Counted from the stretch's first letter, positions 17,102 to 26,951 are shown. The stretch is DNA of 64,000 bases from JADJXV01 sp964527785 (GCA_964527785.1 CAZGNO010000007.1:8165-72164); one strand, 5' to 3'. Notes: generated by a model from the letters alone, not told the origin. Translations and numbers: made by a program.

Positions 17102-17911
17102 TTAATAGTCAGGATACGCTGGCTCTACTGTATCCGGGTCGTAATTGGTTATCAAAAGCTCAGTAACCTTGTTGGATTCATCCTTTGCTATAGAGTACAT
17201 CGTAGATACTTCTCTAATGTAGAAATCCTTATACAGCTCTCTTATGTATGGCACGTTGTTAATAGACATCATAAACTTACCTTTGCACCCGGCAAGAACA
17301 TCTCTTAATAGCTGAAAATCAGAACGGGCAAAGATACCCTTACCATATTCATTTTCACACCCGTAATAGGGCGGGTCAACATAAAAGAAAGTATTGGGAT
17401 TGTCTTGAGCTTTGATTACTTGCTCGTATGGTCTATTTTCAATTGTGACACCATACAGCCGCTCTCTAACACTTTTGAGCTGTTCCTGTATCTGTACAGG
17501 GTTTGGACGCGGCTTACGTGTAGTAGGCACGATAAACGAACCAAAGTCCAGCTTGCTACCAAACGTATTCTTAACCAAGAAGTACAGCCGTACTGCACGC
17601 TGAATATCTGTAAGAGTGTGAGGGTTTGCATCCCTCAATGCGTTATATTCATCCCTTGCCGTTAATAGATACTCTGAACACCGCACAAACTCTTCCAAGT
17701 GATTTTGCAATACCCTATACATGGTCACAAGTTCACTGTTTATATCGTTTATCACCTCTACTTTCGAGCGGGGCTTCTTAAACAGAACCCATGCAGCTCC
17801 AGCAAAAACCTCCACATATTTATCGTGATGTGGAATACCCTTTATTATTATCTTAGCTAACTTTGACTTGCCTCCCAAGTACGATAGCGGACTATTTACA
17901 ACAACAGTCAT
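17102..17911 (-). CDS. Dam-like N6-adenine DNA methyltransferase (D12 class)
   Basis: 269 residues. Motif I is seen in LSYLGGKSKLA and motif IV as DPPYYG, the signature of D12-class enzymes that methylate adenine from S-adenosylmethionine. EVFAGAAWVLFKKPRS and NDINSELVTMYRVL also match the family. It is the last gene of the leftward late region, at the end of the prophage where phage Mu keeps its mom modification gene, so protection against host restriction is likely. AGAGG lies just before the start codon. No restriction partner is present. Confidence 0.9.
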   Translation of the reverse strand: MTVVVNSPLSYLGGKSKLAKIIIKGIPHHDKYVEVFAGAAWVLFKKPRSKVEVINDINSELVTMYRVLQNHLEEFVRCSEYLLTARDEYNALRDANPHTLTDIQRAVRLYFLVKNTFGSKLDFGSFIVPTTRKPRPNPVQIQEQLKSVRERLYGVTIENRPYEQVIKAQDNPNTFFYVDPPYYGCENEYGKGIFARSDFQLLRDVLAGCKGKFMMSINNVPYIRELYKDFYIREVSTMYSIAKDESNKVTELLITNYDPDTVEPAYPDY

Positions 17912-17959
17912 ATAAACCTCTTAAAATGTAAAAGAACAGTAAAAAAAAACACCGACAAT

Positions 17960-18526
17960 TTAACAATGGTCATACCTCCTATATTTCACTCTTATACGAG
18001 CGTCATACGCAAATTCACCAGCTGAATACGTACCGCTTCCATTTGCCAATATGTGCAGATATACGGTCGTATTGCCGCCTGCTTCAATTTCGGGTGCAGT
18101 GAACACTTTAGGATTTTTAACAAACGTTCCGGGTCGCGCCTGTTTGAAACCTAGCGCGATTTGACTGCCCAGCTCTTCATATTCTAGTGCTGTGAGCTTG
18201 TCAATGGACAAAATAGGGTTTGCTTCTTCAGTGGCGTTTGTTGCCGCATACGCTTCTCCAGCTGCAACAGAATAGCCGTTATATCCAAGCAAAACAAACT
18301 TTACTGGCAACTTTAACAATGTACCACCAGCGTTACACCGCTCCATCAGCTCAAAACCTAGCAACTCCGTAACCGTACCTGCACCTCTAAAAAAACACTT
18401 AATCGGTATTGCTCCAAATACCGACTTTCCAGCTACCAATGCCGATTCAAACGGCGATAAAACATCTTCAAAAACCTTGACATCTTCTGTCACTGGCTGT
18501 AAAATCCTTGATTTGCAATCGCACAT
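17960..18526 (-). CDS. phage virion protein of unknown function (tail tip region)
   Basis: 188 residues with no family I recognise. It contains five Cys, including CDC near the N-terminus, and a beta-rich C-terminal half with Gly, Ala and Thr (AGGNTTVYLHILANGSGTYS). GAGGG precedes its ATG. It follows the C1q-like gene by 16 bp, and the position after the tail-tip genes suggests an exposed adsorption or tip-decoration protein. That role is inferred from position only. Confidence 0.55.
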   Translation of the reverse strand: MCDCKSRILQPVTEDVKVFEDVLSPFESALVAGKSVFGAIPIKCFFRGAGTVTELLGFELMERCNAGGTLLKLPVKFVLLGYNGYSVAAGEAYAATNATEEANPILSIDKLTALEYEELGSQIALGFKQARPGTFVKNPKVFTAPEIEAGGNTTVYLHILANGSGTYSAGEFAYDARIRVKYRRYDHC

Positions 18527-18542
18527 AAAACCCTCTTTAAAA

Positions 18543-19238
18543 TTATACTATAAATGCTGAATTTTCATTTCCTACCCAACTAACGGTCATGTACGACAAA
18601 TGCTGAAAATCAGCGACTTTGAACAGCATGGGAACAAGAACGCTATTGTGGGACAGACACAGTGTAATTGTGTCTGTCGTTCCGTTGCAATACACATACG
18701 CCTGTCCCATCAATTTAAACGGTCTGTTTTGATTGAAGTGGTAATCAACAATTGACATTGTCCCTTGACTTAGTATATGCAGGTTGTACGTTAAAACAGC
18801 TTGATTGTACGTATCAAAACAATAACCAAAAACATTATACCAGCCGCGTCTTTTTGGAGTCACAACACCATTTGAAAAATCGTAATCAGCGTGATTGTCC
18901 ACGAGTCCCTGAAATGGTATTGGCGTTATAGCTCCGGCGTTCACAGCAAAATTCGCCGTTGGATTTCTTGCTACGATAATTGGGCGGGTTTCCGGCTTGA
19001 TTAACGACTTGGCAAAACACTCCAACGCTCTGTCACGGTCGGCAACTTGCTCCAAAATCTGGTCGTAAACAGCCGACAAATGCGGCTCAAGCTCAGACAC
19101 ATTGAGCTTTTGGTTGATTTCCGTTACAGTATTCGTTATCTTTTGCATTACACTTGCCAAAATCTGCTTGGTCCTGTCGGAATAAGCATTAAACTTTAGC
19201 TTGTGTGTTCGCCTGCCGTTTGTAGTTTGCGCAAACAT
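18543..19238 (-). CDS. tail-tip protein with C1q/TNF-like C-terminal domain
   Basis: 231 residues. The N-terminal third is helical (ILASVMQKITNTVTEINQKL), probably a trimer-forming stalk or attachment part. From about residue 130, FQGLVDNHADYDFSNGVVTP, then RRGWYNVFGYCFDT and later strands resemble the C1q/TNF jelly-roll (consensus of the form N-x-G-x-Y-d-x-x-x-G-x-F-x-x-P-x-x-G-x-Y-x-F). Such trimers cap tail fibres and bind the host surface. The assignment is by pattern and not by alignment. It is encoded directly after the putative tail-tip lyase/hub gene. Confidence 0.55.
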   Translation of the reverse strand: MFAQTTNGRRTHKLKFNAYSDRTKQILASVMQKITNTVTEINQKLNVSELEPHLSAVYDQILEQVADRDRALECFAKSLIKPETRPIIVARNPTANFAVNAGAITPIPFQGLVDNHADYDFSNGVVTPKRRGWYNVFGYCFDTYNQAVLTYNLHILSQGTMSIVDYHFNQNRPFKLMGQAYVYCNGTTDTITLCLSHNSVLVPMLFKVADFQHLSYMTVSWVGNENSAFIV

Positions 19239-19246
19239 AGTCCGTT

Positions 19247-21166
19247 CTAGTCCCCGTTAAATGCAAAAAATTCTACCGAACTTGGCAATAAATTACTGTG
19301 TTCGTCCCTGTTTTCGGTCACTTTTGTCAATATCGCATATTGCGGCGTTTTGCCCTCCAGTGCAGGGTGTATGAATTCAGTCATATCATAGACCTTGCCC
19401 ACATCAGACGGCGAGATAACCTTATAATCCGCCGTACCCTCATAGAGCATTGTATTTGCAAATATTTGTGTATTAGCAAGGCAGAGCGCATACGGCAGCC
19501 CGTCCGTTTTCTGAATCTCAACAGCCCATCCCTGAATCAGCTCTTCTGCTACGCTCCTGCCCGAATAATCAAAAATCGGCATATCGTCGTCACGCGAACG
19601 GTCATAAGACGAAACGCCGTCAGTCAGCACAACATTTCTGCCTGCCCTTACAAACTGCAAACCATAGGAATTGTGAAAATACTCTTCCGAAGAGAAATCG
19701 CAATACAGAACGTTTGAACGAAACCCGTTTCGCTTTGCAGCGTATATTCGATGAGTTGCACTCAAGCTGCCATTGCGTTTTAATTCAGGCGCATAATAGG
19801 GCGCAGTAAAATATGATTGTGCTTCAAAATATTCATCGTCAAAACCCGACGCAGAAGGGCTGTTGTGAAAAAGGCATTTCACATTACCCTCTGTCCGATT
19901 TTCCGTCGAGCCGTTCTTAAAATACTCAACCTGCGTAATATCATTTTCCCCGCCCCCCGATACTTCGGCATCACACCCGCGAACCCTGTCCAAGTTTCGT
20001 TTGTACGTCTTTTCCTCGCGCACAAAATCGGACTTGTTTAGTATAATCGGCTCTTCTGACAATAACGGCAAACAAGATATTTCCACGTTCCCGGTAGGCG
20101 TTATCGAATATGTTATTTTGCAGAAAAAGTTAGAAGCAATATCCATAATCCAATCATGAATACTTTGATACGACCTAAACATTTCACCGTCGAACAAATA
20201 CCCGCCAATTACTTTCGCAGTCCCGAAATGCAAGCCAAACCCCGGAACATCTTGCAGTCCGCCCACACTATGCCCCTCTTCAAAAATCAGGGCAGGAAAC
20301 CACAACTGGCACTTCCCAAATATTACATCCGTATCAATATCAGCCAGTCGAACCTGTGCCGTTTGGTTCGGCGAATAGAACGTGCATGTGTCCGACGGCA
20401 ACCCCTCGTTTCTCCACATGAGTTCAGCACCCTCCGCGTGAATTATACGCGCATACGTTTTCTGCATCCACAATTGGACACAAGCAAAAATCATAGGAAA
20501 CTTAAACATAACAGCCACTTGGTTATGAACCCCTAATTTAATCGGCTCGTTAAAGAGTTTGCCGGAGTCCGCTACATACACCACAGTGCCGTCGGCTTGC
20601 GTGTAAACTATGTCGTACAAATTCCTTCTTGCAACGCACTTATAGCACAACTCCCAAAAGTCAAGGTCAAGTTGCGCGATAATCGTATCTGCTAATTCAG
20701 CAGGGACAGACTGCTCGGCTAAATAACGCGCAATATGGAGTATTTTAATTGTGATTTCCGTGCCTGTATGCTTGTTTTCAAACTCGTCCGTCGGTTGGGC
20801 TATTTGAACACCTCTAAAAGTAATCGGGAACTCCGAAACAGGCAATTCGGAATCCCCGCCGTCAGTTGAGATTGTCCATATATTGACATAATCTTCATAG
20901 TTTGGCGATAGTATATAGTCGGTCAGAACAGGGTCAGCTTCGTACATATAATCCAAGTGGAATTTCAATGTCCGTTCATCGAATTTTATCAAACCTGACG
21001 GATACTTATCAAACGCAGCTCCACCGCCGGAAATTTGCATGAGCGAAAATTTAGGGAACGGCGTTTCACTGGTAATTCCATTTGCAGCTGGCATAAGCTC
21101 AATACGCTCGCGAACACCATCCGAGCGTGTATGGATTGCAGAATATATTTGTGCGGTTCTACTCAT
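19247..21166 (-). CDS. tail-associated hub/tip protein (Tal- or gpJ-like position)
   Basis: 639 residues, second gene after the tape measure, the place of the tail-associated or baseplate hub protein in siphophages. Mixed alpha/beta sequence with regions such as EFPITFRGVQIAQPTDEF and ILHIARYLAEQ, and a central stretch FKFPMIFACVQLWMQKTYAR. I see no lytic motif and cannot assign a family by eye. It overlaps the preceding gene's stop by one base, so the two are translationally coupled. Confidence 0.55.
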   Translation of the reverse strand: MSRTAQIYSAIHTRSDGVRERIELMPAANGITSETPFPKFSLMQISGGGAAFDKYPSGLIKFDERTLKFHLDYMYEADPVLTDYILSPNYEDYVNIWTISTDGGDSELPVSEFPITFRGVQIAQPTDEFENKHTGTEITIKILHIARYLAEQSVPAELADTIIAQLDLDFWELCYKCVARRNLYDIVYTQADGTVVYVADSGKLFNEPIKLGVHNQVAVMFKFPMIFACVQLWMQKTYARIIHAEGAELMWRNEGLPSDTCTFYSPNQTAQVRLADIDTDVIFGKCQLWFPALIFEEGHSVGGLQDVPGFGLHFGTAKVIGGYLFDGEMFRSYQSIHDWIMDIASNFFCKITYSITPTGNVEISCLPLLSEEPIILNKSDFVREEKTYKRNLDRVRGCDAEVSGGGENDITQVEYFKNGSTENRTEGNVKCLFHNSPSASGFDDEYFEAQSYFTAPYYAPELKRNGSLSATHRIYAAKRNGFRSNVLYCDFSSEEYFHNSYGLQFVRAGRNVVLTDGVSSYDRSRDDDMPIFDYSGRSVAEELIQGWAVEIQKTDGLPYALCLANTQIFANTMLYEGTADYKVISPSDVGKVYDMTEFIHPALEGKTPQYAILTKVTENRDEHSNLLPSSVEFFAFNGD

Positions 21167-21618
21167 TATTCAGCATCGGTATAAGTTACATCAAGGGACT
21201 CCATAGCGGATTCCCATTTCGGTTGCAGTTCAATATCACCGTCAAGAACGACACGTCTCGGCTCATTAAATAAATCTAACAGCGGGAAACCTGTAGTGTG
21301 CCTCCAACGTGGCGGCAATTCCTTTGGCGAGTCAGGTTTGGATAGATATACAAATTTCATTGATGAAATTTGTATCAGGGTCATTGCATCATTCGTATGT
21401 TGAATTGAATCATCTTTGGTCGAAAAATCCTCAAATTGAATGTCGAATGATTGTTCCGGTACATGTTCACGGAGCTTTGCACCGCCGAAAAACGTCACGA
21501 TTTCTGCGAGGTTTTTCGGTCGGATTGTTATCCCTAAAATTTTCAATTCCAATGAAACAGGCGAACCGTCGGTTGGGCTTTCGATTGTATTGCCGATGAA
21601 TTTCATGTAATAGCTCAT
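21166..21618 (-). CDS. putative distal tail protein
   Basis: 150 residues. It lies directly between the tape measure gene (1 bp away) and the large tip gene (1-bp overlap), where siphophages encode the distal tail (Dit) or an equivalent adaptor. The sequence begins MSYYMKFIGNTIESPTDG and is rich in beta strands, with a mid-protein helix NDAMTLIQISSM. No diagnostic motif is visible, so the call rests on gene order. Confidence 0.5.
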   Translation of the reverse strand: MSYYMKFIGNTIESPTDGSPVSLELKILGITIRPKNLAEIVTFFGGAKLREHVPEQSFDIQFEDFSTKDDSIQHTNDAMTLIQISSMKFVYLSKPDSPKELPPRWRHTTGFPLLDLFNEPRRVVLDGDIELQPKWESAMESLDVTYTDAE

Positions 21619-21619
21619 A

Positions 21620-24600
21620 TCAGTACGACCCTCCCAAACTTGATTTAGACGCAGCGGATTTTAGTACTACATTCCTACCCGGATTCAGCTTTTTCTCCAG
21701 CACGCTCGTTTGTTTTTTCACTTCGGTTCGTGTGTTTTGCGTATTGTCCGCAATAGCACCTAAAACGGGCAACAGCGTCGCGGTTTGTTGTTTTACCGCC
21801 TGTTCGATTGCATTGTAATTAATCATGTCTTGGCGTATCGAAGCTATAATCGGACTTGGTTTCGGCATCGTCAGAGTGCGTGAGTCGTGAGTAATCAGAT
21901 ACTTTGAAAGTACTATTTCCTCAAAAGAACGTGAAGTTCTATTTGCAATTTCGATTATTTCAAAGTTTGCAAAATGATTACCGCGAGCTGAATTTGCCGA
22001 TGCTGTTACAACTGCTTCACCGTATGACAACAAACGGGGGATATTGTCACTGGTCGTAGTCATGGGCTTACCGTCTATCGTGCCGTAACTGTTGTTTCCA
22101 CGAACAAACGAGTCACCTTTCTTGTTTCCTATTGCGGCTTTTGCAGCTTCGATTGCCCCTGTGAGAAGTGTAGTTGCCGCAATCCACGCGGCAATCCCTA
22201 TGGCGTTTCCTGACAAAGCGGACTGAGGTGTGCCAAGTGACACACCAAGAATTTGAGCCGACCAAACAGGCACCATTGATTGAACCGCACTCAAAGCGGA
22301 TTTGAGCATTAATTTACCTGCTTTTTCGGCGGTCAGTGTTCCTGCTGCTGCAAATTGAGCAAGTTGCAAACCTGCCGAAACCGCTACATTGGTAAATATT
22401 GCGGTTCGTGCTTTGCCCAGCTCCTTTTCGCTAGATTTGCCAGCCATGAGCAAACCCATGTAATCCTCTTGGAGCTTTGTTGTTTTTTGCTCATACTTCT
22501 TAGCAGAATCTTCAAACGTTGCAACAGCTGCTTTTTGCAATTTCTTGAGTAAATCAAACCGTGATTCATTCGCTTTGTCTTCAGCTTCTTTTTGCTTGTT
22601 TCCGAGTTCAATTATCGCTTTCGTATAACTATTGTACTTCTCCTTGCCACCTTCCAATGATTTGAGCAATTCAGCTGATTTAGTGTCATTGTCCTGTCTT
22701 GTTTTTTCGAGGTCACGCTTTGCCGATTCGTCTTGAGCAGTATTTAATTCAGTGAGTAATTTTTCTTTAAAACTGAAAAGAGCTTGTACTACAGGATACT
22801 CCTGCAAAACTTGATTCTTTACAATTTCAAGTTTCTTCTTGCCAAAATCAGCGAGTGCCTGTAATTCCAAATCACGGTTTTTCTCTGCATCTTTGAACTG
22901 TTTGTCGAACAAATCTTTGGCAGCTGCCAGTTGGGTTTGGGCTTCGCGTTCTGTTGCAGATTGAAGGGATTTTATACGTATTTCTTCAGCACGTTTTGTG
23001 AATTCCTTTTCAATGGATTCACGTCCTAAAATCTCTTTTTCGGCTGCTGCCTGTATTAACGGGCTATTGTATGCACTTGCTTTGGCTTCGGCAAGAGCAG
23101 TAGCCGCTTTGATAGTGGCTTCTTTATTTCCGGTGAGTAATGCGGCTTGATAATCCTTCTCGGATGCAATAACCTTTTCGTTTTTATCAATCGCTTCATT
23201 GATTTCCCTATCCGTCTGAAGCTCTAAAATTTTCAACTTGGCAGCTGATAATTTTTCAGCACGTTGGAGAGCAGTTTCATCATTTGCGAGGTCATTGGAT
23301 GCCAACCGTTCAGCTGCTTTGTTCGCGCGTTCGATACTGGAGGACAGCTGCTCATCTTCAATTTTCTTTTTTGCAGCGTAACGCTCTACAGCCAGCTTGC
23401 CGTCCAATTCTATCAGTTTTTGATTGCCTTCTGCCGTTTTATTAAGAATCTGGTCATTCAGCTGATTCAGTTTTATTTCTTCTGCTTCAATTTCCTTTGA
23501 GCCGGCAGAACTGTTTCTTTTGTTTCTAATGACCGCTTCTTGCGCTTTGATGTCCTCTTTAATCTTTTCAACATTATTTTGAATTTGAATCTGCAATAAC
23601 TTTTTAGCAAGGTCATTTTGATTGATTATAGACGCTCTTGCAGCCACCTCTTGCAATCTTGCCTTTTCATCAAGTGCGTCCTTAGCTTTTTGCACATCAT
23701 TCTGAACACCTTTTACAACATCATCGTTTCTCTTTTGAATGTTGTTCTTATTTTCAATTCTGGCTATTTCATTGTTTCTCCTGTACTCTTCATTCGCCTT
23801 TTTCAGCACTTCTGCGTGTTTTTGTTGAAGAAGTGAAATCAACTCTTGATTCGACGTTGCCTTGAGTGCGTATTGAGTATTTGCCTTTTGTAAATCCTCA
23901 TAAGAAAACTTACCTTCTCTTACTTGTTTTTTAATGTCGTTTATCGTAAGAGCCAAACCCGTTCCCGTATCCTGACTTTTAGAAAGAGCGTCCGATGCAG
24001 CTTTCTTCAAATCCTGAAAATTCTTGGCAATATCAATCACCGCCCCCGCGACTGCCTCGGCTTGTGCCTTTTGTTTCTTTTGTTCCTCAACCACCTTTGC
24101 CGCTTCAGTAGCGGTCACACCAAAATTCTTTGCAATCTCGGCGATTTTCTCTTTGGTCGGTTCACCTTCTTTGGCTGCTTCTCTCAATGTTCCGGCGAGC
24201 GCGGCTTTCTTTGCAGCAGCTTCGGATATATTAAAACCGACTGCAATTTTCTTGATTGCATCGGCAGCAGATACGCCCAGTTTGGCTTGGTCGGCGAGTT
24301 GTTTAGCAATGATGTCACCGCTCGACACAGTCAGATTCTTTTCGTTGTCGGCTTGTGTTTTGAGAGCGGCAATACGTTTCTTGCCCAAATCATTGATGGA
24401 CTTGATAACCTTCAATTGCTCTTCTTTAGACACGCCCATCTTGTCACCGTCCAGCGCAATTTTCGCGGTGAACTCAGCAGTTTTAGCGGCAATTTCATCG
24501 GCGGATTTGGCAGTGTAAATGCCGTCTGTGAATGATTTAGAGAACCCTTCTACAGCTTTGCGAGTAGCGGATGTTCCGGTAAGCCCTTCTTGAATTTCTT

Positions 24601-26551
24601 GAGCGAACCCTAATGTTTGGAGGTTCGCCAAGTCGCCGCCCAAATCCCTAAAATCACCGGAAAGAACACTCTTGATTGAATCGAAAAAACTCTTATCCAG
24701 CGAATCCGTTAATTGATTCTCAACCTCTTCTTTGGCAACATCCACCTCCAAATTTAATTGGACTGTTTGCGCTTGTGCGAGTTTGTTGTTGAGGTTAAAA
24801 AGCTCTGCGCCGAGCTTAATCAGTTCGTCACTTGATTTGGTGGTTTGTGCTTTGAGTGCCGCGAGCTGCTCTTCGGTAGTTTTGCCACCCGCAACAACGC
24901 CGGGGAATGATTGCGCCAGCTTGCCGGACACATCAATAAATTTACTGTTTTCCTGAGCGGACTTATTTGTGTTTGATGCGAGTTCTTGGTATTGTTTAGA
25001 AAGCTGTTGGTTCGCGAGTACATGGTCGTATTTCGCTTGTGTGGCTTCCTGTTGCGTCTTAATCATTTCCTGCTCTGTTGCATTGTCCTCCAGCTTCTCG
25101 GCGGCTGTTTGGTGCAAGGCATCCGAAAGGAAATGCAGACCGACGGCTACAGCTGCAATTCCGGCGACGGTTAATCCGATTGGGCCTGTTGCAGCAGCCC
25201 ACATCAACTGGAAGCCGGACGCTCCGGCAGCTGACGCACCCTCTGTGGCAACTATGCCGGGTACAACCTTTGTAAGCAGACTTTTAGCAAATGTTCCTGA
25301 ATTGGCAATCAGTCCGTCAGGGATAATTGATTTCAGCCCTATGAGCGATGTTATGGTCGGTGCGAGCTGTGTAGCAGCTGACGTTACGGTTACAAATCCC
25401 GCCCCTAATTTGTCAATACCTTGTATGAGGAACGCTTCTGTTGCCGCCTTCATTCCTTTTAAACGCACCTCGATTGAATCACCCATTTCGTTGAATGCAA
25501 AATCGGTGCTTCCCGTTGTATTTTTCACATCGTCAAACGTCTTTTTAAATCCGTCTATGTCGCTGGCAAGAACGTTAAAAGCAGCTGACGCTTCCGAGCT
25601 GGAGAACGCACCTACGGCGGTTTGCCCGGTCGCTTTTAGAGCTTCATTTATTTTTCCGAGCGTTACTGGCAGGTCATCTTGTTTGAGACTTTCCAGCGAC
25701 ACTCCGGCTTTCTTCAGGATGGGTGCAAGAGCCGCTCCCGGCTTTGCAATTTCCAAAAGAAGCTGATTAAGTTTTGTAGTGGACTGAGCAGTGGGGACAC
25801 CTTTGGCGGTCATGAATGCAAGTGACGCACCGACGTTTTCGAGTTCGACACCGAACGCACTGGCTGTCGGCACAACGTTCGACAAACTGGCATTGAGTTC
25901 GGGGACACTTGTAACACCATAGTTTACAGTGTTAAAGAATATATCCGAGAATTTCGCGGCATCTTCTGCTGATTTACCATACGCGTTCAGGTTTCCGGCA
26001 AGCAGTTTTGTAGCATCGGCAATTTGCGCCCCACCGCCGACCGCCAGCTTTGCAGATGTATCGGCAAACGTCTTTAATCCCTTCTCACCGCCCTGAACAC
26101 CTGACGCCATCGCGTCGAACATCGTGGTTTGGAATTCAGCTGCCGAGAAAGGCAATTTTGTGGACATTTCAATGGACGCTTGCCGCAGACTCGGAGCCAT
26201 CGAAGCGGCTTCCGTTCCGAGCGTTCGCATTTGAGCTGTAGCCGTATCAAGGTTTGTAAAGGGAGCGGATAAATCCTGAATAGCAGTAGCACCAGCCACA
26301 AGCCCTTCTCGAATTTGATTGAACTGGAATGCTTTATTCAAACCCTCAGCAGATTTGCCGGATTTTTTTGTCGCCTCGTCAAATTTCTCGACTGCTTCTT
26401 TCGATGCTACAGTTTCCTTAGTTACTTCTTTGAAACTTGCAGCCGTCGCAGGGTCAATCTTGATACCGACACTTTTGAGCTTTGTCAGTATGGCATCAAA
26501 AGCTGCGTTATCAAGTTTGGGCTGTAGGAGTATTTCTAAATCTGTAGGCAT
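21620..26551 (-). CDS. phage tail tape measure protein (TP901-type)
   Basis: 1643 residues. The N-terminal 350 residues match the TP901-type core (MSTKLPFSAAEFQTTMFDAM, ADATKLLAGNLNAYG, SLSNVVPTASAFGVELENVG, ASLAFMTAKG). A small-residue membrane-like stretch follows (GPIGLTVAGIAAVAVGLHFL, about 455-475), then a very long Lys/Glu/Ala/Gln coiled coil (about 480-1370) and a second hydrophobic region (about 1430-1540). Tape measure length sets tail length. At the usual 0.15 nm per residue the tail would be roughly 240 nm, long and non-contractile. Large open frames on the opposite strand of this gene are shadows of its biased composition. Confidence 0.92.
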   Translation of the reverse strand: MPTDLEILLQPKLDNAAFDAILTKLKSVGIKIDPATAASFKEVTKETVASKEAVEKFDEATKKSGKSAEGLNKAFQFNQIREGLVAGATAIQDLSAPFTNLDTATAQMRTLGTEAASMAPSLRQASIEMSTKLPFSAAEFQTTMFDAMASGVQGGEKGLKTFADTSAKLAVGGGAQIADATKLLAGNLNAYGKSAEDAAKFSDIFFNTVNYGVTSVPELNASLSNVVPTASAFGVELENVGASLAFMTAKGVPTAQSTTKLNQLLLEIAKPGAALAPILKKAGVSLESLKQDDLPVTLGKINEALKATGQTAVGAFSSSEASAAFNVLASDIDGFKKTFDDVKNTTGSTDFAFNEMGDSIEVRLKGMKAATEAFLIQGIDKLGAGFVTVTSAATQLAPTITSLIGLKSIIPDGLIANSGTFAKSLLTKVVPGIVATEGASAAGASGFQLMWAAATGPIGLTVAGIAAVAVGLHFLSDALHQTAAEKLEDNATEQEMIKTQQEATQAKYDHVLANQQLSKQYQELASNTNKSAQENSKFIDVSGKLAQSFPGVVAGGKTTEEQLAALKAQTTKSSDELIKLGAELFNLNNKLAQAQTVQLNLEVDVAKEEVENQLTDSLDKSFFDSIKSVLSGDFRDLGGDLANLQTLGFAQEIQEGLTGTSATRKAVEGFSKSFTDGIYTAKSADEIAAKTAEFTAKIALDGDKMGVSKEEQLKVIKSINDLGKKRIAALKTQADNEKNLTVSSGDIIAKQLADQAKLGVSAADAIKKIAVGFNISEAAAKKAALAGTLREAAKEGEPTKEKIAEIAKNFGVTATEAAKVVEEQKKQKAQAEAVAGAVIDIAKNFQDLKKAASDALSKSQDTGTGLALTINDIKKQVREGKFSYEDLQKANTQYALKATSNQELISLLQQKHAEVLKKANEEYRRNNEIARIENKNNIQKRNDDVVKGVQNDVQKAKDALDEKARLQEVAARASIINQNDLAKKLLQIQIQNNVEKIKEDIKAQEAVIRNKRNSSAGSKEIEAEEIKLNQLNDQILNKTAEGNQKLIELDGKLAVERYAAKKKIEDEQLSSSIERANKAAERLASNDLANDETALQRAEKLSAAKLKILELQTDREINEAIDKNEKVIASEKDYQAALLTGNKEATIKAATALAEAKASAYNSPLIQAAAEKEILGRESIEKEFTKRAEEIRIKSLQSATEREAQTQLAAAKDLFDKQFKDAEKNRDLELQALADFGKKKLEIVKNQVLQEYPVVQALFSFKEKLLTELNTAQDESAKRDLEKTRQDNDTKSAELLKSLEGGKEKYNSYTKAIIELGNKQKEAEDKANESRFDLLKKLQKAAVATFEDSAKKYEQKTTKLQEDYMGLLMAGKSSEKELGKARTAIFTNVAVSAGLQLAQFAAAGTLTAEKAGKLMLKSALSAVQSMVPVWSAQILGVSLGTPQSALSGNAIGIAAWIAATTLLTGAIEAAKAAIGNKKGDSFVRGNNSYGTIDGKPMTTTSDNIPRLLSYGEAVVTASANSARGNHFANFEIIEIANRTSRSFEEIVLSKYLITHDSRTLTMPKPSPIIASIRQDMINYNAIEQAVKQQTATLLPVLGAIADNTQNTRTEVKKQTSVLEKKLNPGRNVVLKSAASKSSLGGSY

Positions 26552-26566
26552 AGTGAAATGTAGTCA

Positions 26567-26637
26567 TAAAAAAAGCCGCTACTAAAGCAACACGCGGCAT
26601 GATTAACGTTCGCGGATTGCTGTTTTTAGCGGCTTTT
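26567..26637 (-). terminator. strong hairpin with U-run just upstream of the tape measure gene
   Basis: Read on the minus strand, AAAAGCCGCTA pairs with TAGCGGCTTTTTTT, with a second inner stem (CAGCA/TGCT and CGCG/CGCG) and a loop of about 14 nt. The structure begins at the stop codon of the second tail-chaperone frame and ends 16 bp before the tape measure start. It has every feature of an intrinsic terminator, yet essential tail genes lie downstream. It may attenuate transcription or require antitermination. Confidence 0.65.
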
Positions 26638-26951
26638 CAGTTGTTAAACTCCGATGCTTTTCGGAGGGTAATCAGTTCATATATATAATAAAGAGAACAT
26701 TCGTGCAGTTGCAGGATTTCGGAGCTTCGCCCCTGACCTGCTTCATACACCAGAGATTTCATTACCCAAATTTGCTCCCTGTATTCGTTCAGTCCGGTTT
26801 CGGCGCATGGAATCAGGTTGTATTTATGCCAGTGCGGAACTTCAGCACCTTCTTGTGTCACACTCCAAACCCGTGCTGTTGCTTGCAGAACTTGTATTCG
26901 ACCGTCTTCGATTTCAATCAGTTTATCAAAATCACATACGAAAATTCGCAA
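26637..26951 (-). CDS. putative tail assembly chaperone, second frame (frameshift partner)
   Basis: About 104 codons. The frame overlaps the upstream gene by 20 bp. Its only start in the overlap is a TTG, and no good ribosome site precedes it. Gene order (tail tube, two overlapping small frames, tape measure) matches the G/GT tail chaperone pair of siphophages and Mu-like phages, where the second frame is made as a frameshift extension of the first. The shift needed here is -2 (or +1), as reported for Mu. The protein contains VCDFDKLIEIEDGRIQVLQ and a Trp- and Tyr-rich middle. Confidence 0.55.
   Translation of the reverse strand: MRIFVCDFDKLIEIEDGRIQVLQATARVWSVTQEGAEVPHWHKYNLIPCAETGLNEYREQIWVMKSLVYEAGQGRSSEILQLHECSLYYIYELITLRKASEFNN

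Noticed and set aside
17960..21166. Possible diversity-generating retroelement at the tail-tip genes
   Set aside because: No reverse transcriptase gene and no template/variable repeat pair is visible in the prophage.
23924..25766. Long open frames (203 and 265 codons) opposite the tape measure gene
   Set aside because: They are antisense shadows caused by the codon bias of the Ala/Lys/Glu-rich coiled coil. The strong TP901 signal is on the minus strand.
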